This document shows positions 6,334 through 14,599 of a DNA stretch of 17,923 nucleotides, piece by piece (position 1 is the first letter of the stretch; each line of letters begins with the position of its first letter). The stretch spans positions 1 to 17,923 of the forward strand of contig JAGDDO010000196.1 of the NCBI GenBank assembly GCA_017848205.1, written 5' to 3'. This DNA is from Oscillospiraceae bacterium. Lineage in GTDB: Bacteria > Bacillota_A > Clostridia > Oscillospirales > Ruminococcaceae. The notes beneath the pieces are model-generated. The model was not told the origin of the DNA. It worked only from the letters and a program-made list of their open reading frames with translations, and ran no database searches. Made by a program: the position numbers and the translations under genes.

Positions 6334-6362
6334 TTGCCATATTTGCTCGAAAGTGTTATAAT
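6334..6362 (+). promoter_or_regulatory. promoter of the lipoprotein gene
   Basis: TTGCCA (6334-6339), a 17-bp spacer and TATAAT (6357-6362) form a good sigma-A promoter. The leader to the ATG at 6468 is about 100 nt. Confidence 0.78.
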
Positions 6363-6467
6363 TATAAAAGTATTATGCTTACGGAAACTGCGGTTATATT
6401 TAGCCTCTGGTTTCTTTTACACGGTTTGCAGAGAAGAAAAACCTGGATAATACGGAGGAGTTCCCAA

Positions 6468-7205
6468 ATGTTAAAAAAAATATTAGCTTCACTTCTTGCC
6501 ATCAGCATCTGCTCTGTTTTCACTTCGTGTGACGGTAAGGAAAACAACCAGACAGAAAAGAATGATACGTCTTCGCTTACGGAAAGCAGTGCGTCTGACG
6601 GTACTAATGATGAATCAGCTGAAGCAGAGAGCGCTGAGACATCAGTACAGGTATCATATGATTTTGACGGCATTGCCAGTGAAAAAGCAGTTAAAACGCT
6701 TACTTCAGACAAATATCATCTTAAATTCAGCACAGATGTTTCAGGTCAGTCAATGAGTCAGGAGATCTACTACTTAAACGGCGGCATTCTTGTCAATGTT
6801 GAATTTATGAATACGGTATACACAAACATATACAAGGACAAGACCCAGTATACAATTATCGACGATGTATACTACAAGCTTCCTGTTGAAGATAATGATA
6901 CAGATTCCGTAGATATGTTCGAAGACTACGGCTATGTAAGCAGCGGCGAAACAGAGCTTGACGGCAAAACTTACAAATACGATGAATTCTATCAGGGTAC
7001 GACCGGTACTGTTTCAAAGTTTATTATGGACGGCGACAGACTTTATGCTATACAGAATAGTGACAACACGATAATGAAAATTGAAGCTCTTGATGACAGC
7101 TTTGATGACGGTGTGGTTTCAGTTCCGGCGGGAGCAAAGGAAGTCAGTCAGGATGAATTCAATACATTATTCCTTCAGAAGGTTGCGGGAGTAACGACCG
7201 AATAA
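6468..7205 (+). CDS. putative lipoprotein of unknown function (245 aa)
   Basis: The protein starts MLKKILASLLAISICSVFTSC, a lipoprotein signal peptide with Cys21 as the likely lipidation site. An acidic Ser/Glu/Asp-rich linker (about 22-60) follows, then a soluble domain of about 180 residues with alternating beta-strand pattern (KYHLKFSTDVSGQ, GILVNVEFMNTVYTNIYKDKTQYTIID, GKTYKYDEFYQG). The pattern recalls LolA/LppX-like or outer-surface lipoprotein folds, but I cannot assign a family. The ATG at 6468 is chosen over an in-frame upstream ATG at 6375 because it has GGAGGAG at about 6454-6460 and gives a proper signal peptide. The gene is monocistronic, with its own promoter and a downstream hairpin at 7246. 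Confidence 0.85.
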   Translation: MLKKILASLLAISICSVFTSCDGKENNQTEKNDTSSLTESSASDGTNDESAEAESAETSVQVSYDFDGIASEKAVKTLTSDKYHLKFSTDVSGQSMSQEIYYLNGGILVNVEFMNTVYTNIYKDKTQYTIIDDVYYKLPVEDNDTDSVDMFEDYGYVSSGETELDGKTYKYDEFYQGTTGTVSKFIMDGDRLYAIQNSDNTIMKIEALDDSFDDGVVSVPAGAKEVSQDEFNTLFLQKVAGVTTE

Positions 7206-7245
7206 AGTGTAATAAATACAGCTTGTTCTGTGCATATCACCTGAC

Positions 7246-7274
7246 AGTAAACGTAAAATACTTTTTCGTTTACT
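7246..7274 (+). terminator. possible terminator after the lipoprotein gene
   Basis: An 8-bp stem AGTAAACG (7246-7253) with CGTTTACT (7267-7274) has an AT-rich loop that can extend the pairing (AAAA/TTTT). No clear T-run follows, so termination may be weak. Confidence 0.45.
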
Positions 7275-7360
7275 ATATATAAAAACTACAGCGCGTCATT
7301 GTGTGTATTTTATCACTCTTACAATCTTGATTTTTTAAAGAGTTAATAGGGAAAATTCTA

Positions 7361-7389
7361 TTGACAAACAAATTTTAATGTGCTAAAAT
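7361..7389 (+). promoter_or_regulatory. promoter of the T-box/ECF transporter operon
   Basis: A perfect TTGACA (7361-7366), a 17-bp spacer and TAAAAT (7384-7389) would start transcription near 7396, just before the T-box leader. Confidence 0.85.
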
Positions 7390-7395
7390 ACCAAT

Positions 7396-7675
7396 TGTAA
7401 TAAACAATTAAACCTGTGATGCGAAGATAAAATCATGTCATGCGCCTACAGAGAGCGGGGATGCTGGAAAACCGCGGAAATGCAGTATGGTAAATGGATC
7501 GCTGAGGGTGAAGTGAAAAATACTCAGTATTTAGTAGCGGAAACGTAAGCCGGCGTTAACGGCAGAAAATGTGTTGGCATTTTCGTAAGAGGTCTGATCA
7601 AATCAGACAATTAAGGTGGCACCGCAGAGTTGATTCTGTCCTTATGTACCGGCAACGGTACGTAAGGATTTTTTT
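7396..7675 (+). promoter_or_regulatory. T-box leader, predicted tRNA-Trp specific
   Basis: The leader shows the T-box elements in order. AGAGAGCGGGGATGCTG and the GAAA-containing distal part of stem I lie at 7449-7480. A specifier region AAATGGATCGCTGAG (7492-7506) reads TGG (Trp) at 7495-7497, at the usual distance from the GAG element. The T-box sequence AAGGTGGCACCGCAG lies at 7613-7627, and the terminator follows at 7639-7675. The UGGC of the antiterminator bulge would pair with a tRNA ending GCCA, that is, discriminator G73, which is the base found in bacterial tRNA-Trp. This is independent support for the specifier. When uncharged tRNA-Trp accumulates, the antiterminator forms and the ECF transporter genes are read. 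Stem boundaries were not folded computationally. Confidence 0.92.
7639..7675 (+). terminator. T-box regulated intrinsic terminator
   Basis: A 13-bp stem with one G-U pair (7639-7651 with 7656-7668, TCCTTATGTACCG/CGGTACGTAAGGA) has a GCAA tetraloop and a seven-T tract (7669-7675). It is the alternative fold to the antiterminator containing the T-box motif. Confidence 0.93.
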
Positions 7676-7746
7676 GTGTCCGGGGTCAATTACGATACTG
7701 ACAGCACTCCACAAAAACTTTTTTATTTTTGAAAGGATGTTTAATC

Positions 7747-8310
7747 ATGGAAAACGTAAGCGAAAAAAGAGTAGTTAAATCAGAAGAAACTACCGGACTC
7801 GGACTCAAGGAAATCATTCTTGTTGCAATTCTTCTTGCTGCCGGTGCAGTACTTAAGGCATTTGCTGGTTCTATTATTAACTTCGGCGGTATGAAGCCTA
7901 ACTTCATCATTGCTATGTACTGCCTTGCAATCATCGTTATCAAGCCTCGTTTCCGCGACGCTGCTATCATTGGTATTCTTGCAGGTGTTACATGTCAGTT
8001 TCTCCCTGGTACTCCGGGCATCAACATCATAAGCGAGCTTGTAGGTGCTATTGTAATGTATCTTATGATCAAGCTTCCTGTTAAGTTTGACAAGGTTGAT
8101 CTCAGACCGACGATCAGTACAGCAGTTGCTACATTCATAAGCGGTATGACTTATCTCGGCCTTCTCTACCTTCTTTACTTTGCAGGCCTTAACAAGGAAC
8201 AGCCTGTTGCTCTTGCAGTATTCCTCGGAATCATTGCCGGAACAACTCTTATCAATACAATAATCGTTACACTTCTTTATGTACCAGTTAAGCTTGCATT
8301 CAAGAAGTAA
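7747..8310 (+). CDS. trpP: ECF transporter S component, TrpP-like (tryptophan uptake)
   Basis: This encodes a 187-residue hydrophobic protein with about five to six membrane segments after a charged N-terminal 20 residues. It has the GGMKPNF motif (about residues 50-56) and the LPGTPGINIISELVGA segment typical of TrpP/YhaG-like tryptophan-specific S components. S components bind the substrate and dock on an EcfT/EcfA module, which is encoded directly downstream here (a dedicated, group I arrangement). The ATG at 7747 is chosen because GAAAGGA (7731-7737) lies 9 nt upstream; an in-frame TTG at 7729 would overlap that site. The upstream tRNA-Trp T-box agrees with a tryptophan substrate. Specificity itself is inference; another aromatic compound or precursor remains possible. 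Confidence 0.85.
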   Translation: MENVSEKRVVKSEETTGLGLKEIILVAILLAAGAVLKAFAGSIINFGGMKPNFIIAMYCLAIIVIKPRFRDAAIIGILAGVTCQFLPGTPGINIISELVGAIVMYLMIKLPVKFDKVDLRPTISTAVATFISGMTYLGLLYLLYFAGLNKEQPVALAVFLGIIAGTTLINTIIVTLLYVPVKLAFKK

Positions 8311-8341
8311 TCAAAGTTTAATAAACTAAGAAATATAACTG

Positions 8342-8376
8342 ATAGTGAATGTCAGAGTAATTCCGGCATTCACTAT
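8342..8376 (+). repeat. hairpin repeat copy 2 between S component and ATPase genes
   Basis: A 10-bp perfect stem ATAGTGAATG (8342-8351) with CATTCACTAT (8367-8376) carries GTGAATGTCAGA at 8345-8356, matching hairpins at 808 and 10850. It may partly terminate or stabilise the upstream message. ACTTTTGATA follows, so there is a short T-run. Confidence 0.6.
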
Positions 8377-8381
8377 ACTTT

Positions 8382-8390
8382 TGATATAAT
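8382..8390 (+). promoter_or_regulatory. internal extended -10 promoter before the ATPase genes
   Basis: TGATATAAT is a perfect extended -10 element (TG-N-TATAAT). The -35 region is poor, as is usual for this class. It would start transcription near 8397, about 22 nt before the first ATPase gene, giving ECF-module expression independent of the T-box. Confidence 0.55.
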
Positions 8391-8418
8391 AAAATAACAA
8401 ACGGAAGGGAATAATCAG

Positions 8419-9255
8419 ATGATCGAGTTTAAGAATCTGAAGTTCAAGTATGCGGGAGCAAAGAAACTTGTTCTTGACGATATCAATCTTACAATTGAAG
8501 ACGGTGACTTTATCGGTGTTATTGGTCCGAGCGGTGCCGGTAAATCAACACTCACATACGCAATCAACGGTACAGTACCTCATCATTTCAAAGGTGATTT
8601 TTACGGTGCAGTTGTTGTAAACGGTATGGATACTGTAGAAAACAAACCTGATAAGATAGCATCTGAAGTCGGATGTGTGTTCCAGGATATTGATGCACAG
8701 ATGACTGCGACTATCGTTGAGGATGAAATTCTTTTCGGACTTGAAAACTTCGGATGCCCGGCAGATGAGATAGAAGAAAGAATCTCTGAAGCACTTTCTG
8801 CTCTTCACATCGAAAAGCTCAGAACAAGAAGTATCGGGACACTGAGCGGCGGACAGAAGCAGAAAACTGCCATTGCGGCTATGATCGCGCTCAGACCGAA
8901 GATTCTTGTTCTTGATGAACCTACCGGTGAACTTGATCCTCAGAGCAGTCTTGAAATATTCCGGCTTCTGAAAGACCTTAACCGTAAATACGGCATGACG
9001 ATAATCGTTGTTGAGCAGAAGATCATGCTCCAGTGTGAATTTGCTGACAAGCTTCTTGTGGTTGAGAACGGAAAAGTAGTTCATTACGACAAGGTGAGTG
9101 AAGTTCTGAAACACAGTGAAGACCTTGAAAATATGGGCATCAACTGTCCGCGTATCGTAACACTTTCAAGAATGATGCACGAAGACGGAATGTATGACGG
9201 AGAATATCCGGCTGATCTTGACAGTGCTGAAAAAATGGTACGAAGCGTACTTTGA
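8419..9255 (+). CDS. ecfA1: ECF transporter ATPase subunit (EcfA, first copy)
   Basis: This encodes a 278-residue ABC ATPase that powers the ECF importer. Walker A is GPSGAGKST (36-44), the Q-loop lies around FQD (88-90), the signature is LSGGQ (142-146), and Walker B with its catalytic Glu is ILVLDEPTGELD (162-173; E167). The usual switch-region histidine is replaced: the segment reads IIVVEQK (195-201) with Gln200 where family members have His. A C-terminal extension of about 60 residues after the nucleotide-binding domain is typical of EcfA proteins. The ribosome site GGAAGGGA (8402-8409) supports this ATG. It forms a heterodimer with the next gene product. Confidence 0.92.
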   Translation: MIEFKNLKFKYAGAKKLVLDDINLTIEDGDFIGVIGPSGAGKSTLTYAINGTVPHHFKGDFYGAVVVNGMDTVENKPDKIASEVGCVFQDIDAQMTATIVEDEILFGLENFGCPADEIEERISEALSALHIEKLRTRSIGTLSGGQKQKTAIAAMIALRPKILVLDEPTGELDPQSSLEIFRLLKDLNRKYGMTIIVVEQKIMLQCEFADKLLVVENGKVVHYDKVSEVLKHSEDLENMGINCPRIVTLSRMMHEDGMYDGEYPADLDSAEKMVRSVL

Positions 9256-9274
9256 TCTGAAGGAGGAAGATAAC

Positions 9275-10078
9275 GTGATTGATTTTAAAAACGTATGTTT
9301 CAGATATGAAGAAGAAGATACTATCAAGAATCTTAACTTCCATATCGACAAGGGCGACTTTGTAGCTATCCTTGGATCAAACGGCGCCGGCAAGACAACA
9401 ATGAGCAAGCTCTTCAACGGAATTCTTAAACCAACATCCGGTGATGTAACGATCAACGGTCTCAATACCAAAACTACGCGAACAAGCCTTCTTGCAAAAC
9501 ATATCGGATTTCTCTTCCAGAATCCTGACAGACAGATATGTAAAAATACCATTCGTGATGAGCTCATGTTCAGCATGACCTGTATAAATGCTGATCCTGA
9601 ATACGCAAAGAAGCATGTTGAAGAAATTCTGAACAGATTCGGATTTGACGGTGATCATGATCCTTTCACACTCAGCCGTGGTGAGCGTCAGAAGATTGCT
9701 CTTGCATCTATTATAGTAACTGAGCCTGATGTTCTCATCCTTGACGAGCCTACAACAGGTCTTGACTATGCTGAGTGTATGCAGATACTTAATATAGTAT
9801 CTGAACTCAATGAAAAAGGTACTACTGTTGTAATGGTAACACACGACATGGAACTTGTACTTGACTTTGCAAAGAAAGTTCTTGTTATGACAGACGGTCA
9901 CATGATCGCATTTGACGAGATGAGAAAGGTAATGAAGAACAGGGAAGTGCTCACTGAAGCGAGACTTCTTCCTCCACAGATAGCTGATCTTGCAATGCGT
10001 CTTGAAGGATTTGACGAAGTGTTCACACATGAAGAAATGTTACAGAAACTCAAAGAAAAGGCGAGGGCAAATAACTGA
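9275..10078 (+). CDS. ecfA2: ECF transporter ATPase subunit (EcfA, second copy)
   Basis: This encodes a 267-residue ABC ATPase. Walker A is GSNGAGKTT (34-42), the Q-loop is FQNPDRQI (81-88), the signature is LSRGE (133-137, with Arg in place of the usual Gly), Walker B is VLILDEPTTGLD (153-164), and the switch histidine is H190 (VTHD). The GTG at 9275 is chosen because AAGGAGGA lies 7-8 nt upstream and the protein then begins MIDFKNVCFRYE, the normal EcfA N terminus. A longer in-frame start at 9194 would lie inside the upstream gene. The gene is 19 bp after the first ATPase gene and shares one base with the next gene (TGATG). Confidence 0.92.
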   Translation: MIDFKNVCFRYEEEDTIKNLNFHIDKGDFVAILGSNGAGKTTMSKLFNGILKPTSGDVTINGLNTKTTRTSLLAKHIGFLFQNPDRQICKNTIRDELMFSMTCINADPEYAKKHVEEILNRFGFDGDHDPFTLSRGERQKIALASIIVTEPDVLILDEPTTGLDYAECMQILNIVSELNEKGTTVVMVTHDMELVLDFAKKVLVMTDGHMIAFDEMRKVMKNREVLTEARLLPPQIADLAMRLEGFDEVFTHEEMLQKLKEKARANN

Positions 10079-10842
10079 TGAAGGGCTTTCTTGAATATAA
10101 AAGCGGTAATTCAATATTTCATAAGATGAATCCGCTGTCAAAACTCATTCTTTCCGTCGTACTGTGTGCGATGTGCTTTGTAAGCAAGAACTTACTTTTT
10201 ATTCTTGCAATAATCGTTGTAAATATACTGATAGCATATGCGGCTGGTATTCATAAGATGGCTATGTCGATCATTTCCGGCCTTTTCAAGCTTTCACTGA
10301 TTCTTTTTGTAGTTCAGGTACTGTTTATCAGAAGCGGTGACGTGATCTTTACAATACCGGGTCTTGGTATACCGATAACGAAATACGGCGTGTATTTTTC
10401 ACTCCTTTTTGTACTCAGACTTCTTGCTACAGCACTTCCGCTCGCTATCATGCTTTCAGTTACCCAGATGAGCGACCTTGCTAATGTTATGGTATCAAAG
10501 CTTAAGATACCATATAAATATGCATTTGCGATCATTACTGTTATCCGTTTCATTCCGGTTTTTGCTTCTGAAATGACCGGCATAATGGAAGCGCAGACTG
10601 CACGAGGCGTTGAGTTCGATACAAAGAACATTTTCAAAAAGATAGGACTTATCATTCCTCTCTGTGTTCCGCTTCTTATATCCTCTGTAAAGAGAGTAGA
10701 CTCCAGTGCTATGGCAGCTGAACTCAGAGGATTCAACCGCAGAACTGCAAAGAGCGGTTACAAGAAATATCCGTTTACAAAGTACGACAGCTTTGCATTA
10801 CTTATCTGTGCAGTGGTTATCGTTTCAGGCATCTTAATATAA
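10078..10842 (+). CDS. ecfT: ECF transporter T component (EcfT)
   Basis: This encodes a 254-residue membrane protein that links the two ATPases to the S component. It has about five to six membrane segments and the two diagnostic coupling-helix motifs, TARG (about 174-177) within EAQTARGVEF and ELRG (215-218) within AAELRGF, which contact the ATPases. Its ATG overlaps the stop of the second ATPase gene by one base, implying tight translational coupling and equal stoichiometry. It is the last gene of the operon; a strong terminator starts 8 bp after the stop. Confidence 0.95.
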   Translation: MKGFLEYKSGNSIFHKMNPLSKLILSVVLCAMCFVSKNLLFILAIIVVNILIAYAAGIHKMAMSIISGLFKLSLILFVVQVLFIRSGDVIFTIPGLGIPITKYGVYFSLLFVLRLLATALPLAIMLSVTQMSDLANVMVSKLKIPYKYAFAIITVIRFIPVFASEMTGIMEAQTARGVEFDTKNIFKKIGLIIPLCVPLLISSVKRVDSSAMAAELRGFNRRTAKSGYKKYPFTKYDSFALLICAVVIVSGILI

Positions 10843-10849
10843 AACAAAG

Positions 10850-10891
10850 AACAGTGAAAGTCAGATTTAACAAAGATTTTCACTGTTTTTT
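10850..10891 (+). terminator. ECF operon terminator (hairpin repeat copy 3)
   Basis: A 10-bp stem AACAGTGAAA (10850-10859) with TTTCACTGTT (10878-10887), followed by a T-run to 10890, ends the operon. It carries GTGAAAGTCAGA at 10854-10865, the motif shared with hairpins at 808 and 8342. Confidence 0.88.
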
Positions 10892-10903
10892 ATTAAAAAA
10901 CGC

Positions 10904-10933
10904 TTGACAAACCCTAGATTTATATGGTAAAAT
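10904..10933 (+). promoter_or_regulatory. promoter of rplU-prp-rpmA
   Basis: TTGACA (10904-10909), an 18-bp spacer and TAAAAT (10928-10933) form a good sigma-A promoter. Transcription would start near 10940. Confidence 0.82.
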
Positions 10934-10938
10934 AATAA

Positions 10939-11012
10939 AGCCGCATGTATACAGGTCTGCAAGTTGTTCCGTTTAAACGAAACACACCTTGTACAGCGAG
11001 TTTTTTGGAAAG
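10939..11012 (+). promoter_or_regulatory. L21-leader-like ribosomal protein autoregulatory structure
   Basis: The 5' untranslated region before rplU folds as nested stems. GTTCCGTTT is followed by AAACGAAAC (10966-10983), and the enclosing pairs are CAAG (10960-10963) with CTTG (10988-10991) and CTG with CAG. The arrangement and the CTTGTACAGCGAG end resemble the Firmicute L21 leader. The match is by eye only. Confidence 0.6.
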
Positions 11013-11025
11013 GAAGTAAACCAAA

Positions 11026-11340
11026 ATGTACGCAATTATCGAAACTGGTGGTAAGCAGTATCAAGTAAAAGAGGGCGATGTAGTATTCATCGAAAAGCTC
11101 GCAGTTGAAGCTGATGAAAAGGTAAGCTTTGATAAGGTTGTTGCTGTGAACACAGACAAGGGTCTTACAGTTGGAGCTCCATACGTAAGCGGTGCTACAG
11201 TATCTGCTACAGTTGTTAAGAACGGCAAGGGCAAGAAGATCAACATTCTTACTTACAAGCCAAAGAAGGGTTCTTCAATGAGAAGACAGGGCCACAGACA
11301 GCCTTACACTCAGGTTAAGATCGAAGCAATCAAGGCTTAA
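11026..11340 (+). CDS. rplU: 50S ribosomal protein L21
   Basis: This encodes a 104-residue protein with the unmistakable L21 start [18 protein letters not shown] and the C-terminal [25 protein letters not shown]-binding signature. L21 binds 23S rRNA in the large subunit. AAAGGAA (about 11009-11015) is the ribosome site. The rplU, prp, rpmA order is conserved in Firmicutes, and the gene is the first of that set, behind its own promoter and leader. Confidence 0.98.
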   Translation: MYAIIETGGKQYQVKEGDVVFIEKLAVEADEKVSFDKVVAVNTDKGLTVGAPYVSGATVSATVVKNGKGKKINILTYKPKKGSSMRRQGHRQPYTQVKIEAIKA

Positions 11341-11346
11341 TCACGA

Positions 11347-11673
11347 ATGATAACTGCTGTTTTTTATAAAAAGGGCAGTGATTTTTCGGGTTTCAGAGTC
11401 AGCGGACACGCAGGCTACGACGATCATGGATTTGATATTGTCTGTGCCAGTGTCTCATCAGCAGTTGAACTTACAGCCGATCTTATAACAGACAGTTTTA
11501 AGTTTAAAGCTGAGACGGAAGTTGCAGATAATGCAGTTACTCTGAAGATTGCGGAAATCAGTGAGGAAAATCAGAAAACGGCTTCAAAGATCATCGAAGG
11601 TCTTAAAGTTCATCTTGATTTTCTCGGCAAATCTTTTGAAAGAACGATTAAAACTAAAATTTCGGAGGTGTAA
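11347..11673 (+). CDS. prp: ribosomal-processing cysteine protease Prp
   Basis: This encodes a 108-residue cysteine protease of the Prp (YsxB) family, which removes the N-terminal extension of L27 before ribosome assembly. The catalytic pair is visible: His21 in SGHAGYDDHG and Cys33 in IVCASVSSAV. It starts 6 bp after the rplU stop with no strong ribosome site, so it is probably coupled and translated at low level. It ends 3 bp before the rpmA start, and its end carries the strong rpmA ribosome site. The substrate extension is present in the neighbouring L27, which supports the assignment. Confidence 0.95.
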   Translation: MITAVFYKKGSDFSGFRVSGHAGYDDHGFDIVCASVSSAVELTADLITDSFKFKAETEVADNAVTLKIAEISEENQKTASKIIEGLKVHLDFLGKSFERTIKTKISEV

Positions 11674-11676
11674 GAT

Positions 11677-11958
11677 ATGTTAAATCTTAGTATGCAGTTT
11701 TTTGCTCATAAGAAGGGTTCAGGTTCTACAAAGAACGGCCGTGATTCTGAGTCAAAGAGATTAGGTGTTAAAAGAGCAGACGGTCAGTTCGTTAAGGCTG
11801 GCAACATCATCGTACGTCAGCGTGGTACACACATCCATCCAGGTAATGGTGTAGGTATCGGTTCTGATGATACAATCTTCGCTATGGTTGAAGGAAGAGT
11901 TAAGTTCGAAAGACTCGGCCGTGACCGTAAGAAAGTATCAGTTTACGCTGCACAGTAA
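11677..11958 (+). CDS. rpmA: 50S ribosomal protein L27 with cleavable N-terminal extension
   Basis: This encodes a 93-residue L27. It starts [20 protein letters not shown], where MLNLSMQFF is the Firmicute extension that Prp cuts after the Phe pair, leaving AHKKGSG to reach the peptidyl-transferase centre. The body has the family segments [31 protein letters not shown] (split: [12 protein letters not shown] and [10 protein letters not shown]) and ends in a short basic tail. GGAGGTG (about 11664-11670) is a strong ribosome site. A terminator follows at 11982. Confidence 0.98.
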   Translation: MLNLSMQFFAHKKGSGSTKNGRDSESKRLGVKRADGQFVKAGNIIVRQRGTHIHPGNGVGIGSDDTIFAMVEGRVKFERLGRDRKKVSVYAAQ

Positions 11959-11981
11959 TAAAACGCTTTTTATTTACAGTA

Positions 11982-12016
11982 AAAATCCCGAGCATATGCT
12001 TTGCTTGGGATTTTAT
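11982..12016 (+). terminator. terminator after rpmA
   Basis: A 13-bp stem with one G-U pair (11982-11994 with 12002-12014, core AATCCCGAGCA/TGCTTGGGATT) is followed by TTTTATT. It separates the ribosomal protein unit from obgE. Confidence 0.82.
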
Positions 12017-12076
12017 TGTATAATGAGATTTACTTTGGGAAACACTGACGTATCCGTATTTACGGAGGACAGTAAA

Positions 12077-12154
12077 ATGCAGTTTTTCATTTTCCATACT
12101 GTTTATATGTCCTGTTTCCATAGTCATGTGCGGTCAGGCACACATGGAAGGTGA
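12077..12154 (+). CDS. possible 25-codon upstream ORF (leader peptide) before obgE
   Basis: An ATG at 12077 has a strong ribosome site (CGGAGGA, 12063-12069) 7 nt upstream and opens 25 codons beginning MQFFIFHTVYMSCF, rich in Phe, His and Cys. Its TGA (12152-12154) falls at the edge of the obgE ribosome site (GGAAGGTGA) and is 6 nt before the obgE ATG, an arrangement expected for translational coupling or leader-peptide control. A hairpin CATGTG..CACATG (about 12124-12145) lies inside it. There is no proof of translation, and a chance ORF is possible. Confidence 0.4.
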   Translation: MQFFIFHTVYMSCFHSHVRSGTHGR

Positions 12155-13438
<1,284 letters not shown>

Positions 13439-13440
13439 GG

Positions 13441-13854
13441 GTGAAGCTTACGGATAAAAGTTTATCAGCAAGGGAAGCAATGCAGTATTCTCCTCTTACA
13501 CTTGCTTTTTTAGGAGATTCTGTTTACGAACAGCTTGTCCGTGAGCATATTGTTCTTAAGGCAAATACTGCTGTATCGAAGCTTCACGCTGCATCAACAA
13601 AAAAAGTATGTGCAGTTTTTCAGTCGAAGGCCTATGACGTTATTCTTCCGTATCTTGATGAGGACGAGGTATCCATACTCAAGCGCGGCAGAAATGCAAC
13701 AGGCGTTTCCGCACCGAAAAGCGCCAATATAATAGATTACAGAAGGGCAACTGCAGTAGAGTGCCTTTTTGGATTTCTGCATCTTACAGGCAGAAGAGAA
13801 CGTATTGAAGAATTAATGAAAATCATATTATCTGAAACGAAGGAGGATGACTGA
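13441..13854 (+). CDS. mrnC: Mini-ribonuclease III (MrnC)
   Basis: This encodes a 137-residue protein consisting only of an RNase III catalytic domain without the double-stranded RNA-binding domain. The signature LAFLGDSVYE (residues 21-30) carries the catalytic Asp26 and Glu30, and the second acidic position is in AVECLFGFLH (Glu107). Mini-III matures the ends of 23S rRNA in Firmicutes. It starts with GTG, 2 bp after the obgE stop, with no independent strong ribosome site, so it is probably translated by coupling. Its end overlaps the ribosome site of the next gene. Confidence 0.95.
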   Translation: MKLTDKSLSAREAMQYSPLTLAFLGDSVYEQLVREHIVLKANTAVSKLHAASTKKVCAVFQSKAYDVILPYLDEDEVSILKRGRNATGVSAPKSANIIDYRRATAVECLFGFLHLTGRRERIEELMKIILSETKEDD

Positions 13855-13855
13855 A

Positions 13856-14599
13856 ATGTCAGGACATTCAAAATGGAGTACAATCAAGAGAAAGAAGGAA
13901 GCTACTGATCAGGCCAGAGCTAAGATCTTCACAAAGATCGGCCGTGAAATGACAGTATGCGTTAAGGAAGGCGGCCCTGATCCGACAACCAACGCAAAGC
14001 TTCGTGACCTTATTGCCAAGGCTAAGGCTAATAACGTACCAAGTGACAACATCGACAGACTTATCAAGAAGGCAAGCGGCGGCGAAGACAAGAGCGATTA
14101 CATCTCGATCGTATATGAAGGATACGGCCCGAACGGTATCGCCGTTATCGTTGAAACACTTACAGACAACAAGAACAGAACAGCCGGTGACGTTCGTCAC
14201 TACTTCGACAAGTTCGGCGGCAACCTCGGAACAAGCGGATGCGTATCATTCATGTTTACAAGCAGAGGTATCGTAGTTGTTGAAAACAACGGTTACGATG
14301 AAGACAAGCTCATGGAAGACTGCGTTGAATCAGGTGCAGATGACTACAGCATCGAAGACGATACAGTTGAATTCATTTCAGCAGCTGCTGATCTTCACGC
14401 AGTAAGAGACGCTCTTACAGAAAAGGGATACACTATTCTCTCAGCAGAAACAGCACAGATCCCTGACAACTACGTAACACTTACAGATGAAGAGTCCATA
14501 AAGAAGATGAATCTTCTTCTTGAACACCTCGAAGACAACGACGATGTTCAGAACGTATGGCATAACTGGGAAAACCCTGACGCTGCCGAAGAAGAATGA
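13856..14599 (+). CDS. YebC/PmpR family protein
   Basis: This encodes a 247-residue YebC-family protein starting MSGHSKWSTIKRKKEATDQAR, the family hallmark. Conserved GPDPTTNAKLRDLIAKAKANNVPSDNI (within about 40-66), YEGYGPNGIA and GNLGTSGCVSFMF follow. Family members were described as transcription regulators and more recently connected with translation; which applies here cannot be read from the sequence. The ATG at 13856 is used because AAGGAGG (13840-13846) lies 9 nt upstream; an ATG at 13847 directly abuts that site. It sits between mrnC and an rRNA methyltransferase gene, overlapping the latter by 4 bp (ATGA), a context consistent with a translation-related role. Confidence 0.95.
   Translation: MSGHSKWSTIKRKKEATDQARAKIFTKIGREMTVCVKEGGPDPTTNAKLRDLIAKAKANNVPSDNIDRLIKKASGGEDKSDYISIVYEGYGPNGIAVIVETLTDNKNRTAGDVRHYFDKFGGNLGTSGCVSFMFTSRGIVVVENNGYDEDKLMEDCVESGADDYSIEDDTVEFISAAADLHAVRDALTEKGYTILSAETAQIPDNYVTLTDEESIKKMNLLLEHLEDNDDVQNVWHNWENPDAAEEE

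Noticed and set aside
6375..6467. An N-terminal extension of the lipoprotein gene from an ATG at 6375
   Set aside because: That ATG lies only about 12 bp after the -10 box and lacks a ribosome site. The ATG at 6468 has GGAGGAG and gives a proper lipoprotein signal peptide.
8545..9114. A long minus-strand ORF (189 codons) opposite the first ECF ATPase, and a similar one at 9377-10030
   Set aside because: These are antisense shadows of well-recognised ATPase genes; the translations are Cys/His/Phe-rich and match nothing.
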